Part shown: positions 27,409 to 36,428 of the stretch, piece by piece
Position numbering within the stretch: the first letter of the stretch is position 1
How the letters are laid out: each line of letters starts with the position of its first letter
Source of the DNA: Stenotrophomonas mori
GTDB lineage: Bacteria; Pseudomonadota; Gammaproteobacteria; Xanthomonadales; Xanthomonadaceae
Direction of reading: 5' to 3'
Assembly (NCBI RefSeq): GCF_023556335.1
Contig: NZ_JAIKTS010000001.1
Coordinates: 682,001 to 746,000, forward strand
Length of the DNA stretch: 64,000 bases
Position numbers and translations under genes: made by a program
The notes under the pieces: model-generated
Told to the model about the DNA's origin: nothing
What the model saw: only the letters and a program-made list of their open reading frames with translations
Databases searched by the model: none

Positions 27409-28650
27409 TCAGTACAGGATGCGGGTGCGCAGGGTGCCGTCGATCGCGGCCAGTTCGCCGCGGATCGCATTGGCCTGTTCCTCGGTGGCGCCGATGTCGA
27501 TCACCACGTAGCCCAGCTTCGGGTTGGTGCGCAGGAACTGGCCGTCGATGTTGAGGTTGTGCCGCGAGAACACCTCGTTGAGCCGCGACAGCACGCCGGG
27601 CACGTTGCGGTGGATGTGCAGCAGGCGCAGGCTGTGCTCGTGCTCGGGCAGGGTCACCTCGGGGAAGTTGACCGCCGACAGGGTGCTGCCGTTGTCGCTG
27701 TAGCGCACCAGCTTGGCCGCCACTTCGACGCCGATGTTGTCCTGTGCTTCCAGGGTGCTGCCGCCGACGTGCGGGGTCAGGATCACGTTGTCGTGTGCGG
27801 TCAGCGGCGATTCGAAGCGGTCGCCGTTGCCCTTGGGTTCGACCGGGAACACGTCCACCGCCGCGCCGCCGACATGGCCCGAGCGCAGCGCCGCATCGAG
27901 TGCGGCGATGTCCACCACGGTGCCGCGCGCGGCATTGATCAGGTGCGCGCCGGGCTTCATCGCCGCCAGCTGCGCGGCGCCGATCATCCATTGCGTGGCC
28001 GCGGTCTCGGGCACGTGCAGGGTGACGATGTCGGCGCGGGCGAGCAGGTCGTCCAGGCCGGCCGCCGGCTGCGCGTTGCCCAGCGACAGCTTGGTCTCGA
28101 TGTCGTGGAAGATCACCTGCATGCCCAGCGCTTCGGCGAGCACCCCGACCTGGGTGCCGATGTGGCCGTAGCCGATGATGCCCAGGGTCTTGCCGCGCAC
28201 TTCATGACTGCCCTCGGCCGACTTGGACCAGCCGCCGCGGTGGCACTCGGCATTCTTCTGCGGCACGCCGCGGGTGAGCATGATCGCCTCGGCGATCACC
28301 AGCTCGGCCACCGAGCGGGTGTTGGAATAGGGCGCGTTGAACACCGGGATGCCGGCCAGCTCGGCCGCCTCCAGGTCCACCTGGTTGGTGCCGATGCAGA
28401 AGCAGCCCACCGCCATCAGCCGCTTGGCGTGCGCGAGCACGTCCGCGTCCAGGTGGGTGCGCGAGCGGATGCCGACGATGTGGGCTTCGGCGATGCGCGC
28501 CTTCAGCTCGTCCTCGGGCAGCGACTTGGTGTGGTATTCGATCTGCGAATAGCCTGCCGCCTTGAACGTCTCCACGGCGGTCGGACTGACCCCCTCCAGC
28601 AACAAAACGCGGATGTCCTGCTTCGGGAACGAGGTCTTCTTGGGCGACAT
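27409..28650 (-). CDS. serA: D-3-phosphoglycerate dehydrogenase
   Basis: First enzyme of serine synthesis, 413 residues. It oxidises 3-phosphoglycerate with NAD, and many bacterial SerA proteins also reduce 2-oxoglutarate to D-2-hydroxyglutarate. Features are GCFCIGTNQVDL, the Rossmann motif GIIGYGHIGTQVG, the catalytic Arg/Glu/His region (NAARGTVVD, then VFPVEP and LTPHVGGST), and a C-terminal ACT domain (HRNVPGVLSRLNEVFSRHNLNI) for serine feedback. The start at 28648-28650 (MSPKKTSFPKQD) is preferred. A reverse-strand CATAGT at 28685-28690 fits a -10 box that would leave the longer start at 28725 outside the transcript. Confidence 0.95.
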   Translation of the reverse strand: MSPKKTSFPKQDIRVLLLEGVSPTAVETFKAAGYSQIEYHTKSLPEDELKARIAEAHIVGIRSRTHLDADVLAHAKRLMAVGCFCIGTNQVDLEAAELAGIPVFNAPYSNTRSVAELVIAEAIMLTRGVPQKNAECHRGGWSKSAEGSHEVRGKTLGIIGYGHIGTQVGVLAEALGMQVIFHDIETKLSLGNAQPAAGLDDLLARADIVTLHVPETAATQWMIGAAQLAAMKPGAHLINAARGTVVDIAALDAALRSGHVGGAAVDVFPVEPKGNGDRFESPLTAHDNVILTPHVGGSTLEAQDNIGVEVAAKLVRYSDNGSTLSAVNFPEVTLPEHEHSLRLLHIHRNVPGVLSRLNEVFSRHNLNIDGQFLRTNPKLGYVVIDIGATEEQANAIRGELAAIDGTLRTRILY

Positions 28651-28855
28651 GGGAGGAGCGCTGGCCTGCGGTGGATGGCCGTTCACTATGCCAGAACCAG
28701 GGGGCGTTTTGGTGCGCTGCGCCATGGGGAAACGCCTTGCCGGGCAACGGTTTCAATTGAATGCATCGCGCCATTGCACGCGATTGCCGGCGCGACTGGA
28801 CGTGCCGTCGCCGGGCTGGCAGGCTTCCCGGTTTTCACACGCCGAAAGTTACGCC

Positions 28856-30244
28856 ATGACCGATCCGCGCCTGGACTCTCTCCTGCATGCCTGCCCGGGG
28901 CTGCGCCTGAAGACCGACCCGGCCGACCTGGAGCATTACGGGCGCGACTGGACCCGGCGCTGGACCCCGGCGCCGCTGGCCATCGCGCTGCCGGGCAGCG
29001 TCGAGGAGGTGCAGGCGGTGGTGCGCTGGGCCAACGCGCACAAGGTCGCGGTGGTGCCGTCCGGCGGCCGTACCGGCCTGTCCGGCGGCGCGGTGGCGGC
29101 CGACGGCGAACTGGTGCTGAGCCTGGAACGGCTGAACAAGGCGCTGGATTTCAATGCGGTGGACCGCACCCTGACGGTGCAGGCGGGCATGCCGCTGGAG
29201 GTCCTGCAGAACCTGGCCCGCGAGCAGGGCCTGCTGTACCCGGTGGATTTCGCCGCGCGCGGCTCCTGCTCGATCGGCGGCAACATCGCCACCAATGCCG
29301 GCGGCATCCGGGTGATCCGCTACGGCAACACCCGCGAGTGGATCGCCGGGCTGAAGGTCGTGGCCGGCAACGGCGAGTTGCTGGCATTCAACAAGGGCCT
29401 GATCAAGAACTCCAGCGGCTACGACTTCCGCCAGTTGCTGGTCGGCTCGGAGGGCACCCTGGGCATCGTGGTCGAGGCCACGGTGAAGCTGGCCGATCCG
29501 CCGCCGGCGACCAATGTCATGCTGCTGGCGCTGCCGTCGTTCGAGGTGCTGATGCAGGTGTTCTCGGCGTTCCGCGAGCGCATGCAGCTGGAGGCCTTCG
29601 AGTTCTTCACCGACCGCGCGGTGCAGCACGTCACCGCGCACGGGGCACCGTACCCGTTCACGGAGATCCACCCGTACTACGTGGTCACCGAGTACGCCTC
29701 GGCCGATGAGGCCGGCGAAGCGGCGGCGATGGCCGCCTTCGAGCACTGCATGGAGCAGGGCTGGGTGCTGGACGGCGTCATCAGTGCCAGCGACACCCAG
29801 GCCCAGCAGTTGTGGCGCCTGCGCGAGGGCATCACCGAGTCGGTCGCGCGCTACAAGCCGTACAAGAACGACGTGTCGGTGCGGATCTCGGCGATGCCGG
29901 CGTTCCTGGCCGAGTCGCAGGCGCTGATCAACGGCGCCTACCCGCAGTTCGACGTGGTCTGGTTCGGGCATATCGGCGACGGCAACCTGCACATCAACGT
30001 GCTCAAGCCCGACGACACCGGCGATGCCGAGTTCCTCTCCCAGTGCGAGCATGTGACCACGCTGCTGGCCGAGGTGCTGCACCGTTTCGACGGCAGCATT
30101 TCCGCCGAGCACGGCATCGGCCTGGTCAAGAAGCCCTACCTGGAGAGCACCCGCGATGCGGCCGAGATCGCGCTGATGCGGGGCGTCAAGCGCGCTTTCG
30201 ATCCGCACGGACTGATGAACCCGGGCAAGCTGTTCGATCCCTGA
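28856..30244 (+). CDS. FAD-linked D-2-hydroxyglutarate dehydrogenase
   Basis: The enzyme has 462 residues and belongs to the GlcD/D-lactate dehydrogenase FAD family. It shows the PCMH FAD domain (VVPSGGRTGLSGGAV, then FAARGSCSIGGNIATNAGG and KNSSGYDFRQLLVGSEGTLG). The C-terminal domain has the metal histidines in WFGHIGDGNLHINV and the SAEHGIG and NPGKLFDP ends. It is divergent from serA across 205 bp. Experiments in Pseudomonas show that such a dehydrogenase recycles the D-2-hydroxyglutarate formed by SerA and so drives serine synthesis; the pairing here supports that role. A generic glycolate or lactate oxidase subunit is less likely. Confidence 0.88.
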   Translation: MTDPRLDSLLHACPGLRLKTDPADLEHYGRDWTRRWTPAPLAIALPGSVEEVQAVVRWANAHKVAVVPSGGRTGLSGGAVAADGELVLSLERLNKALDFNAVDRTLTVQAGMPLEVLQNLAREQGLLYPVDFAARGSCSIGGNIATNAGGIRVIRYGNTREWIAGLKVVAGNGELLAFNKGLIKNSSGYDFRQLLVGSEGTLGIVVEATVKLADPPPATNVMLLALPSFEVLMQVFSAFRERMQLEAFEFFTDRAVQHVTAHGAPYPFTEIHPYYVVTEYASADEAGEAAAMAAFEHCMEQGWVLDGVISASDTQAQQLWRLREGITESVARYKPYKNDVSVRISAMPAFLAESQALINGAYPQFDVVWFGHIGDGNLHINVLKPDDTGDAEFLSQCEHVTTLLAEVLHRFDGSISAEHGIGLVKKPYLESTRDAAEIALMRGVKRAFDPHGLMNPGKLFDP

Positions 30245-30294
30245 GCGGGCCCGTCCCGGTATGCTGGCGGCCCGTCCCTGATGCGTGCCCGCCG

Positions 30295-30594
30295 ATGATC
30301 CGCCCGTTCCTGCTGCTCGCCCTGGCGTTCCTCCCGCTCCCGGCCCTGTGCTCGAGTTTCGCCGGAAGCTCGGCGGGCACCTCGGCGGGCGCATCGTCGA
30401 ACGCCAGCAGCAGTTCGTCCGGCGACGACAAGGTGGTGCTGGAGGCGCGCGAGGATGCCGCCACCTTCATCGCCAGCGCCGGCGCGATCCGCGGTGCCTG
30501 GCTGGAAGCGGCCCTGCGGCACCTGCGCGAACGCGATGCCGCCGCGCGCGATGCCAGCGACATGGCGCTGGCACGGAAGATCCTGGTCTTGTGA
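30295..30594 (+). CDS. Small exported DUF2388-like protein
   Basis: The product is 99 residues. Residues 1-20 are a signal peptide (LLLALAFLPLPALCSS). A Ser/Ala/Gly-rich stretch with SSNASSSSSG follows, then a conserved-looking segment EAREDAATFIASAGAIRG and LEAALRHLRER. This matches the general look of DUF2388 proteins of Pseudomonas, which have no known function. Its stop overlaps the start of the DUF4105 gene (GTGA), so the two are translationally coupled and probably work together in the periplasm. Confidence 0.72.
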   Translation: MIRPFLLLALAFLPLPALCSSFAGSSAGTSAGASSNASSSSSGDDKVVLEAREDAATFIASAGAIRGAWLEAALRHLRERDAAARDASDMALARKILVL

Positions 30595-32438
30595 CCACCG
30601 CCGGCCGGCGCCGGCGTGGCGGGCTGGCGCTGCTGTGCGCGCTGGTCGCCGCACCCGCGCAGGCCGCACTGCGGATCGAGGTCGCCACCGAAGGCCTGTC
30701 CACGGGGGAGCGGCAGGCCAGCGCCGCGCTGGTCGCGCAGGTGCTGGCGCGGCTGCCGGCGCCTCTGCGCGATGGCGATGGCGATGGGCGGGTCCTGCAA
30801 CTGCGCTGGCGCGACGACCTGCCGGCGCAGGTCGTCGGCCGCGCGCGCGGCACCGGCCTCGGCCTGGACCGCAGGCTGCTGGCGGCGCTGGACGGGACGC
30901 GCGGCAAGCCCGACCCATCCGCATGGCGGCCGGCGCAGGCGGCCTTGATCCATGAGCTGGCCCACGCGCTGGACCGCTCCGCGGCGGGCGGCTGGTCGCG
31001 GCAGCCGCGGTTCCTGGACCTGGCCGGCTGGCAGGCGCGGCCGTTGCTGCCCGGCCGTGGCCGCAACCGGTTCCTGCTGCGCAGTCCGGATGCCTACGAG
31101 CTGCGCAGCCCGGCCGAGTTCTTCGCCGTCAACCTGGAGCACTACCTGCTCGACGCCGACAACGCCTGCCGGCGCCCGGCGCTGCACCGCTGGTTCGCCG
31201 CGACGCTGGGGCCGCTCCCGGCACCGGCGCCGGCGCCGGCATGCAGCCCGGCGCTGCCGTTCGTCGACGCCGGCGAGCACGAGGGAGGCGCGGCGCTGCT
31301 GGAGCTGGACCCGGCGCGCGTCTACGCGGTGGACTACCTGCTGGCCGAGGGCAATGCGCAGCCGATGAGCCGCTGGGGCCACGGCATGTTGCGGCTGGTG
31401 GTGTGCGCGCCGGGGCGCGCACCGGGCCCGGACTGCCGGATGGACCTGCAGCACCACCGGGTGCTGTCCTTCCGCGCCTTCGTCGACGACGTGCAGCTGT
31501 CCAGCTGGCGCGGGCTGACCGGGGACTACCCGTCGCGCCTGTTCGTACTGCCCCTGGAGCGGGTGGTGGAGGACTACACCCGGGTGGAGTTGCGCAGCCT
31601 GGCCTCCACGCCCTTGCAGCTGCAGCGCGGGGAGATCGCGGCACTGCTGGAACAGGCCGCGCGGGTGCACTGGACCTACGACGGGCGCTACTACTTCATC
31701 AACAACAACTGCGCGGTGGAGACCTGGAAACTGCTGCACGCGGCGGTGCCACGGCTGGACGCCCGGCAGCGGCCGTCGATCACGCCGCTCGGCCTGCTGC
31801 GCCGGCTGGCGCGCGATGGCGCGACAGGAGCGCATCCGGGCGACCGTGCCACCGCGATCCGCGAGGGCTACTACTTCGAGTCCGCCGCGCCGCACTACCG
31901 GCAGCTGTTCGGCGACCTGCGCACGGCGCTGGGCCTGCCGCAGACCACGGTGGCGCAGTGGTGGGCGCTGCCGGCCGCTGCGCGCCGGCGCTGGATGGAC
32001 GTGGACGACGAGCGCGTCCTGGCGGCGTTGCTGGTGCTTGAACAGGCGGCGGCACGGCGCGAGGAGCGCCAGGTGCGCGAATGGCTGAAGCGCGGCCTGG
32101 TGTCGCCGCGGGGCGATGCCGGCGGACGCGCGCGCGTCCGTGCCCTGCTGGAGCAGACCGGGATGCTGCTGGCGCCGGGCATGCTGGCCGGCGAGGGCTA
32201 CGGCCTGCCTTCGGAGGCCGAGCGGGCGCGGCTGCGCGACGAGGTGGCCGCGCGCGCGCAGGCTGCCGGCGATGACGGACAGGCACTGCGCGGGGAGTTG
32301 CTGAACAGGCTGCCGCAGGCACGGCGCCTGGAGCTTCAGGACGTGGAAGTGAACATCGCGCGCCTGCGCCGGCAACTGCGATTGCGGTACGGTAGCGGCG
32401 CGGACGCGGCGGGCACGGAGGTGCCGGCGCGGCCGTGA
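30591..32438 (+). CDS. DUF4105 (Lnb-like) periplasmic protein with N-terminal HExxH region
   Basis: The product is 615 residues, started by the GTG at 30591 that overlaps the preceding stop. An Arg-rich tail and hydrophobic segment (about 5-26) make a signal peptide. Residues about 27-200 hold HELAHALD, an HExxH zinc-like motif (H121, E122, H125), and an EFFAVNLEHYL acidic site. Residues about 215-400 match DUF4105: SRWGHGMLRL, YPSRLFVLPLERVVEDYTR, and YYFINNNCAVETWKLL with Cys374. DUF4105 is the N-terminal domain of the lipoprotein acyltransfer protein Lnb, so a thiol-based transfer reaction is possible. The substrate here is unknown. Confidence 0.75.
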   Translation: MTTAGRRRRGGLALLCALVAAPAQAALRIEVATEGLSTGERQASAALVAQVLARLPAPLRDGDGDGRVLQLRWRDDLPAQVVGRARGTGLGLDRRLLAALDGTRGKPDPSAWRPAQAALIHELAHALDRSAAGGWSRQPRFLDLAGWQARPLLPGRGRNRFLLRSPDAYELRSPAEFFAVNLEHYLLDADNACRRPALHRWFAATLGPLPAPAPAPACSPALPFVDAGEHEGGAALLELDPARVYAVDYLLAEGNAQPMSRWGHGMLRLVVCAPGRAPGPDCRMDLQHHRVLSFRAFVDDVQLSSWRGLTGDYPSRLFVLPLERVVEDYTRVELRSLASTPLQLQRGEIAALLEQAARVHWTYDGRYYFINNNCAVETWKLLHAAVPRLDARQRPSITPLGLLRRLARDGATGAHPGDRATAIREGYYFESAAPHYRQLFGDLRTALGLPQTTVAQWWALPAAARRRWMDVDDERVLAALLVLEQAAARREERQVREWLKRGLVSPRGDAGGRARVRALLEQTGMLLAPGMLAGEGYGLPSEAERARLRDEVAARAQAAGDDGQALRGELLNRLPQARRLELQDVEVNIARLRRQLRLRYGSGADAAGTEVPARP

Positions 32439-32457
32439 CCGCCAGCGGAGACCGGGT

Positions 32458-33603
32458 TTGAACTACATGACGTACTGCCAACCGCACCGCGACGACGACA
32501 GCGCACTGCTGGAAGGACTGAGGCGGCTGCGCTCCTGCGCGATCCTGGAGATGGATGGCGAGGGGATGATCCACGGCAGCATCGCCGGGGTGGACGCGCT
32601 CTACGGCTACAGCGGAGAGGAGCTGCGCGGACGCAGCTTTTCCTGCCTGTTCAGCCGCGCCGACCAGGAGCGGAACATGCCGGGGATGCTGTTGGCGCGG
32701 GTGCGCGAGCAGGGGGTCGAGCAGTCCGCCTGTCCGCTGGTGCGCAAGGACGGCACCCGTTTCCGCGCGGCGCTGACCCTGGAGCGGGTGATGCCGGAGG
32801 CCGGCGGTGAACGCGTGCTGATGGTGGTGCGCGATGCCACCGAGACCTTCCAGAACCAGAAGCGCATGCGCCAGGCGCAGGAAAGCGCGATGCGCGCGCA
32901 GCGGATGGATGCGTTCGGCAAGCTGTCCTTCGATCTCGCGCACGACTTCAACAACCTGCTGTCGGTGATCGTCAACAGCCTGGACATGCTGGCCGCCCGC
33001 CGCGCCGGCGACGAGGGCACGCGGCGCATCCTGGAGCTGGCGCACAGCGCGGTCGAACGCGGCGCGCGGCTGAACCGGCAGATGCTGCTGTTCGGCCGCG
33101 GCCATGCGCTGGTGCCGCAGCGGAGCCAGATCAACACCCTGCTGGAGGCCTCGCTGGGGCTGTACCGGCAGGTCTGCGGCGATGCCGTGGAGGTGGTGCT
33201 CGATCTCGGGGCGGAGCTGCCCGAGGTGGAGCTGGACGCGGGGCAGCTGGAGGCGGCGCTGCTGAACCTGCTGGGCAACAGCCGCGATGCGATGCGCGGG
33301 GCCGGCACCGTGGTGCTGCGGACCCGTGCCGAAACCCGCACGCCGGCGCCGGGCGGTGCGGATGCGCGCTTCGTCCGGGTCACGGTCGGCGACAGTGGCC
33401 CGGGGATCGGGCAGGACATCCGCGACACCGTGTTCGAGCCGTTCTTCACCACCAAGCCCGAGGGCGAGGGCAGCGGCCTCGGGTTGAGCCAGGTGTACGG
33501 GTTCGCGGCGCAGTCCGGCGGCATGGCCGAGATCGGCACGTCCGCGCTGGGCGGTGCGGACGTATCGATGTACTTCCCGGCGGCGCGTACCGCCGCCGGT
33601 TGA
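32458..33603 (+). CDS. PAS-containing sensor histidine kinase, cytoplasmic
   Basis: The protein is 381 residues with no membrane segment. Residues about 25-130 form a PAS domain (ILEMDGEGMIHG, GYSGEELRG, VRKDGTRFRAALTLERV). The dimerisation helix carries the phosphoacceptor H162 in LAHDFNNLLSVI, the variant common in PAS kinases and hybrid kinases. The ATPase region has the N-box NLLGNSRDAM, DSGPGIG, FEPFFTTKPEGEGSGLGLS, and ends at VSMYFPA. A TTG start at 32458 sits seven bases after GGAG; an in-frame ATG lies at 32467. No response regulator gene is adjacent, so its partner is elsewhere. Confidence 0.88.
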   Translation: MNYMTYCQPHRDDDSALLEGLRRLRSCAILEMDGEGMIHGSIAGVDALYGYSGEELRGRSFSCLFSRADQERNMPGMLLARVREQGVEQSACPLVRKDGTRFRAALTLERVMPEAGGERVLMVVRDATETFQNQKRMRQAQESAMRAQRMDAFGKLSFDLAHDFNNLLSVIVNSLDMLAARRAGDEGTRRILELAHSAVERGARLNRQMLLFGRGHALVPQRSQINTLLEASLGLYRQVCGDAVEVVLDLGAELPEVELDAGQLEAALLNLLGNSRDAMRGAGTVVLRTRAETRTPAPGGADARFVRVTVGDSGPGIGQDIRDTVFEPFFTTKPEGEGSGLGLSQVYGFAAQSGGMAEIGTSALGGADVSMYFPAARTAAG

Positions 33604-33621
33604 GTGCCATGCTGGCCGCGC

Positions 33622-34188
33622 TCAGTCGGCGCGGCCGCCGAATTCGCCGGTGGTGGTGTTGACCAGGATGCGCTCGCCGTTGGCGATGTACTCCGGGACC
33701 ATGATCTCCAGGCCGGTGGAGAGCTTGGCCGGCTTCGGGCGCTTGGTGGCGGTGCCGCCCTTCAGCTCCGGCGGGGTCTCGATCACTTCCAGGGCCACGT
33801 GCTGCGGCAGCTGCAGGCCGACCGGCTGTTCGTCGATCACCTGCACGTAGATGCCGCCCAGGCCTTCGGTGATGTAGCCGGCGTCGTCGCCGACCACGTC
33901 CGCGTCCAGGGTGTAGGGGGTGTAGTCCTCGTCGTCCAGGAACACGAAGGCGTCGCCGTCCATGTACGAGTAGCTGGCCTGGCGGCGCAGCAGCTCCACC
34001 TCGGACAGGCTGTCGTCGGCGTCGAAGCTGGCGTCGAGCTTGTTGCCGCCGGGCACGCTGTACATGATGAAACGGAAGCGGACGTTGCCGCCGCGGCCCT
34101 GCGGGGAGCTGCGCTCGATGTCGCGGACCTGATAGACGCCGTTGTTGTACTCGACGACGTTGCCTTTCTTGATATCGCTGGCTTTCAT
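33622..34188 (-). CDS. efpL: Elongation factor P-like protein (EfpL/YeiP type)
   Basis: The protein is 188 residues with the three-domain EF-P layout. It assists ribosomes stalled on proline-rich sequences. The N-terminal loop that enters the peptidyl-transferase centre reads SSPQGRGGN, so its tip carries Arg32 rather than the modified Lys of classical [16 protein letters not shown] in domain II and the C-terminal GEFGGRAD ending match E. coli YeiP/EfpL (DKEDYTPYT...GRAD) rather than Efp. A separate efp gene is therefore expected elsewhere. It is convergent with the histidine kinase and 67 bp upstream of the SDR gene's end. Confidence 0.85.
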   Translation of the reverse strand: MKASDIKKGNVVEYNNGVYQVRDIERSSPQGRGGNVRFRFIMYSVPGGNKLDASFDADDSLSEVELLRRQASYSYMDGDAFVFLDDEDYTPYTLDADVVGDDAGYITEGLGGIYVQVIDEQPVGLQLPQHVALEVIETPPELKGGTATKRPKPAKLSTGLEIMVPEYIANGERILVNTTTGEFGGRAD

Positions 34189-34255
34189 GCGTGGAAAGTC
34201 GGTTGGGGTAAGGGGGGATGCGAAACGGGCGCCCGGCGGGCGCCCGCGGGGCGGA

Positions 34256-35026
34256 TCACTTGGGCGCCAGGCGCACGGCGCCGTCCAGGCGGATGGTCTC
34301 GCCGTTGAGGTAGGGGTTGCCGATGATGTGGCCGACCAGGGCGGCGAAGTCGTCCGGCTGGCCCAGGCGCGAAGGGAACGGGATCGAGGCGGCCAGCGAT
34401 TCCTGTACGTTGGCCGGCATGCCGTCCACCATCGGCGTCCAGAACACGCCGGGGGCGATGGTCATCACGCGGATGCCGAAGCGCGACAGCTCGCGCGCCA
34501 TCGGCAGGGTCATGCCGACCACGCCGCCCTTGGAGGCGGAGTAGGCGGCCTGGCCGATCTGGCCTTCGTAGGCGGCGACCGAGGCGGTGTTGATGATCAC
34601 CCCGCGCTCGCCGTCGCTGCCGGCCTCGTTGTGCTGCATCAGGTCGGCGGCGGCCTTGGCGACGTTGAAGCTGCCGACCAGGTTGACCATCACCGTGGCC
34701 TGGAAGTTGGCCAGCGGCATCGGCGCCTCGCGGCCGAGCACGCGGCCGGCGCCGAGGATGCCGGCGCAGTTCATCACCACGTTCAGCCCGCCCAAGAACT
34801 CGCGCGCGGCGGCCAGGTTGGCGGCCACGCCGGCCTCGTCGGTGACGTTGGTGGTGAAGTAGCGGGCGTTGTCCGTGCCCAGCCCGGCGACCGCGGCGGC
34901 GCCTTTCTCCTCGTTGAGGTCGAACAGGGCGACCTTGCCGCCGTTGGCGACCAGGTGCCCGGCCACGGCCAGGCCGAGGCCGGAGACACCGCCGGTAACG
35001 ACGGCGCGGACAGAGGACAGCTGCAT
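34256..35026 (-). CDS. SDR dehydrogenase, 3-hydroxy-2-methylbutyryl-CoA dehydrogenase type
   Basis: Short-chain dehydrogenase of 256 residues. The NAD site is [13 protein letters not shown] with [14 protein letters not shown] follows, then a catalytic Ser ([14 protein letters not shown]) and the YSASKGG Tyr-x-x-x-Lys pair. [15 protein letters not shown] and [13 protein letters not shown] are typical of the 17-beta-HSD type 10/3-hydroxyacyl-CoA dehydrogenase type II branch used in isoleucine degradation. It precedes (on the DNA) DUF4189 and the leucine-degradation genes on the same strand, supporting a branched-chain amino acid role. The start is the ATG at 35024-35026. Confidence 0.85.
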   Translation of the reverse strand: MQLSSVRAVVTGGVSGLGLAVAGHLVANGGKVALFDLNEEKGAAAVAGLGTDNARYFTTNVTDEAGVAANLAAAREFLGGLNVVMNCAGILGAGRVLGREAPMPLANFQATVMVNLVGSFNVAKAAADLMQHNEAGSDGERGVIINTASVAAYEGQIGQAAYSASKGGVVGMTLPMARELSRFGIRVMTIAPGVFWTPMVDGMPANVQESLAASIPFPSRLGQPDDFAALVGHIIGNPYLNGETIRLDGAVRLAPK

Positions 35027-35060
35027 CGGGACCCTACCTGCAAGGAGTTGGCCGCTGATT

Positions 35061-35513
35061 CTAGCCGATGCGGTCGCCCGCACAGGCGGGGGCGGCCGCA
35101 CCGGCCGAGGTCGGGGGCGGTGGTGCCGGGAGCGGCGGAAGCCCGTGCGCCGGCGCGGCCGCCGGTTTCTCGCGCCACAGGAATTCCAGCCGGCAGTCGT
35201 CCGCCGCGCGCCGGCAGCGGGCCAGGGCCTTGTCGATGGCGGTGCGTTCGTCGCCTTCGCCCAGCGCATGGCCGAAAGCGCCGCTGCCACTGGCGATGGC
35301 CGAGTAGCCGGTGCCGGCCGAGGTGCTGGCCACGGTGCTGCAGTGGGCGGAACGGCGCGCGCAATGGGCCACGGCGGTCTGCAGGGCAAGGCTGGTGGAG
35401 GGATGGTCGTAGGCGAACCCGTAGGCGCCGTCGGCGGAGAAGGCCACCGCCGAGGCGGCGAGGGCCCCGCCGGCCGGGAGCAGGGCGGCGGCGAGAAGGA
35501 CGGTGCGGATCAT
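35061..35513 (-). CDS. Exported DUF4189 protein
   Basis: The product is 150 residues. Residues 1-19 are a signal peptide ending ALA. The body matches DUF4189: AVAFSADGAYGFAYDHPS, paired cysteines (HCARRSAHCSTVAS, RCRRAADDCRLEF) that could form disulfides, and GEGDERTAIDKALARC. The last 35 residues are Pro/Ala-rich. Its function is unknown. It is embedded among catabolic genes of the same strand, between HMG-CoA lyase (21 bp) and the SDR gene (34 bp), so it may be co-transcribed without sharing their role. Confidence 0.8.
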   Translation of the reverse strand: MIRTVLLAAALLPAGGALAASAVAFSADGAYGFAYDHPSTSLALQTAVAHCARRSAHCSTVASTSAGTGYSAIASGSGAFGHALGEGDERTAIDKALARCRRAADDCRLEFLWREKPAAAPAHGLPPLPAPPPPTSAGAAAPACAGDRIG

Positions 35514-35534
35514 GGGGCGGCCGCTGTCCGGATC

Positions 35535-36428
35535 TCAGTCATGGGCCATCGCCTTGCCGACCCTGCTGCCGGTATCGCGGCCCAGTACGCCGGCCAGCCA
35601 GCGCCCGGTGTCGGCCAGGGCCGGCAGGTCGATGCCGGTGTCCAGGCCCATGCCATGCAGCAGGTAGACCACGTCCTCGCTGGCGACGTTGCCGCTGGCG
35701 CCCCGCGCGTACGGGCAGCCGCCGGTGCCGGCCACGGCCGAATCGACCACGCGCACGCCGTCCTCCAGGCAGGCGGCGATGTTGGCCAGCGCCTGTCCAT
35801 AGGTGTCGTGGAAATGCACCGCCAGCGCGGCCATCGGCACCTCCGCGGCCACCGCGCGCAGCATCGCGCGCGCCTTCCGTGGCGTGCCCACGCCGATGGT
35901 GTCGCCCAGCGAGATCTCGTGGCAGCCCATGCCGTGCAGTGCGCGGGCCACGCGTACCACGTCGGCCAGCGGCACCTCGCCCTGGTAGGGGCAGCCGAGC
36001 ACGGTGGACACGTAGCCGCGCACGGGGATGCCATCGGCTTCCGCCCGGGCCAGGACCGGCGCGAAGCGCTGCAGCGATTCGTCGATGCCGGCATTGGTGT
36101 TGGTGCGGTTGAACTGCTCGGAGGCGGCGGTGAACACCGCCACTTCCCGGGCGCCGGCCGCCAGCGCGCGTTCGTAGCCCTGTTCGTTGGGCACCAGCAC
36201 CGGGTAGGCGATGCCGGGGCGGCGCTGGATGCCGGCCATGACCTCGGCGGCGTCGGCCAGCTGCGGCACCCACTTCGGGCTGACGAAGCTGGTGGCCTCG
36301 ATGGTGCGCAGGCCGGTGGCCGACAGCCGGTCGACCAACGCGATCTTGTCGGCGGTGGCGACCTGCCGCTTCTCGTTCTGCAGGCCGTCGCGCGGGCCGA
36401 CCTCGACGATGCGGACGACGTCGCTCAT
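35535..36428 (-). CDS. Hydroxymethylglutaryl-CoA lyase
   Basis: TIM-barrel lyase of 297 residues that splits HMG-CoA to acetyl-CoA and acetoacetate, the last step of leucine degradation. Seen are VRIVEVGPRDGLQNE with the catalytic Arg-Asp, EATSFVSPKWVPQLADA, the metal histidines in HFHDTYGQA, and the active-site loop cysteine in GTGGCPYARGASGNVA. The length equals that of MvaB proteins. Its start overlaps the end of the enoyl-CoA hydratase gene by four bases (ATGA). Confidence 0.95.
   Translation of the reverse strand: MSDVVRIVEVGPRDGLQNEKRQVATADKIALVDRLSATGLRTIEATSFVSPKWVPQLADAAEVMAGIQRRPGIAYPVLVPNEQGYERALAAGAREVAVFTAASEQFNRTNTNAGIDESLQRFAPVLARAEADGIPVRGYVSTVLGCPYQGEVPLADVVRVARALHGMGCHEISLGDTIGVGTPRKARAMLRAVAAEVPMAALAVHFHDTYGQALANIAACLEDGVRVVDSAVAGTGGCPYARGASGNVASEDVVYLLHGMGLDTGIDLPALADTGRWLAGVLGRDTGSRVGKAMAHD

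Noticed and set aside
28651-28725. Longer serA start (MAQRTKTPP...)
   Set aside because: A likely -10 box at 28685-28690 lies inside the extension, and the added residues do not resemble the family.
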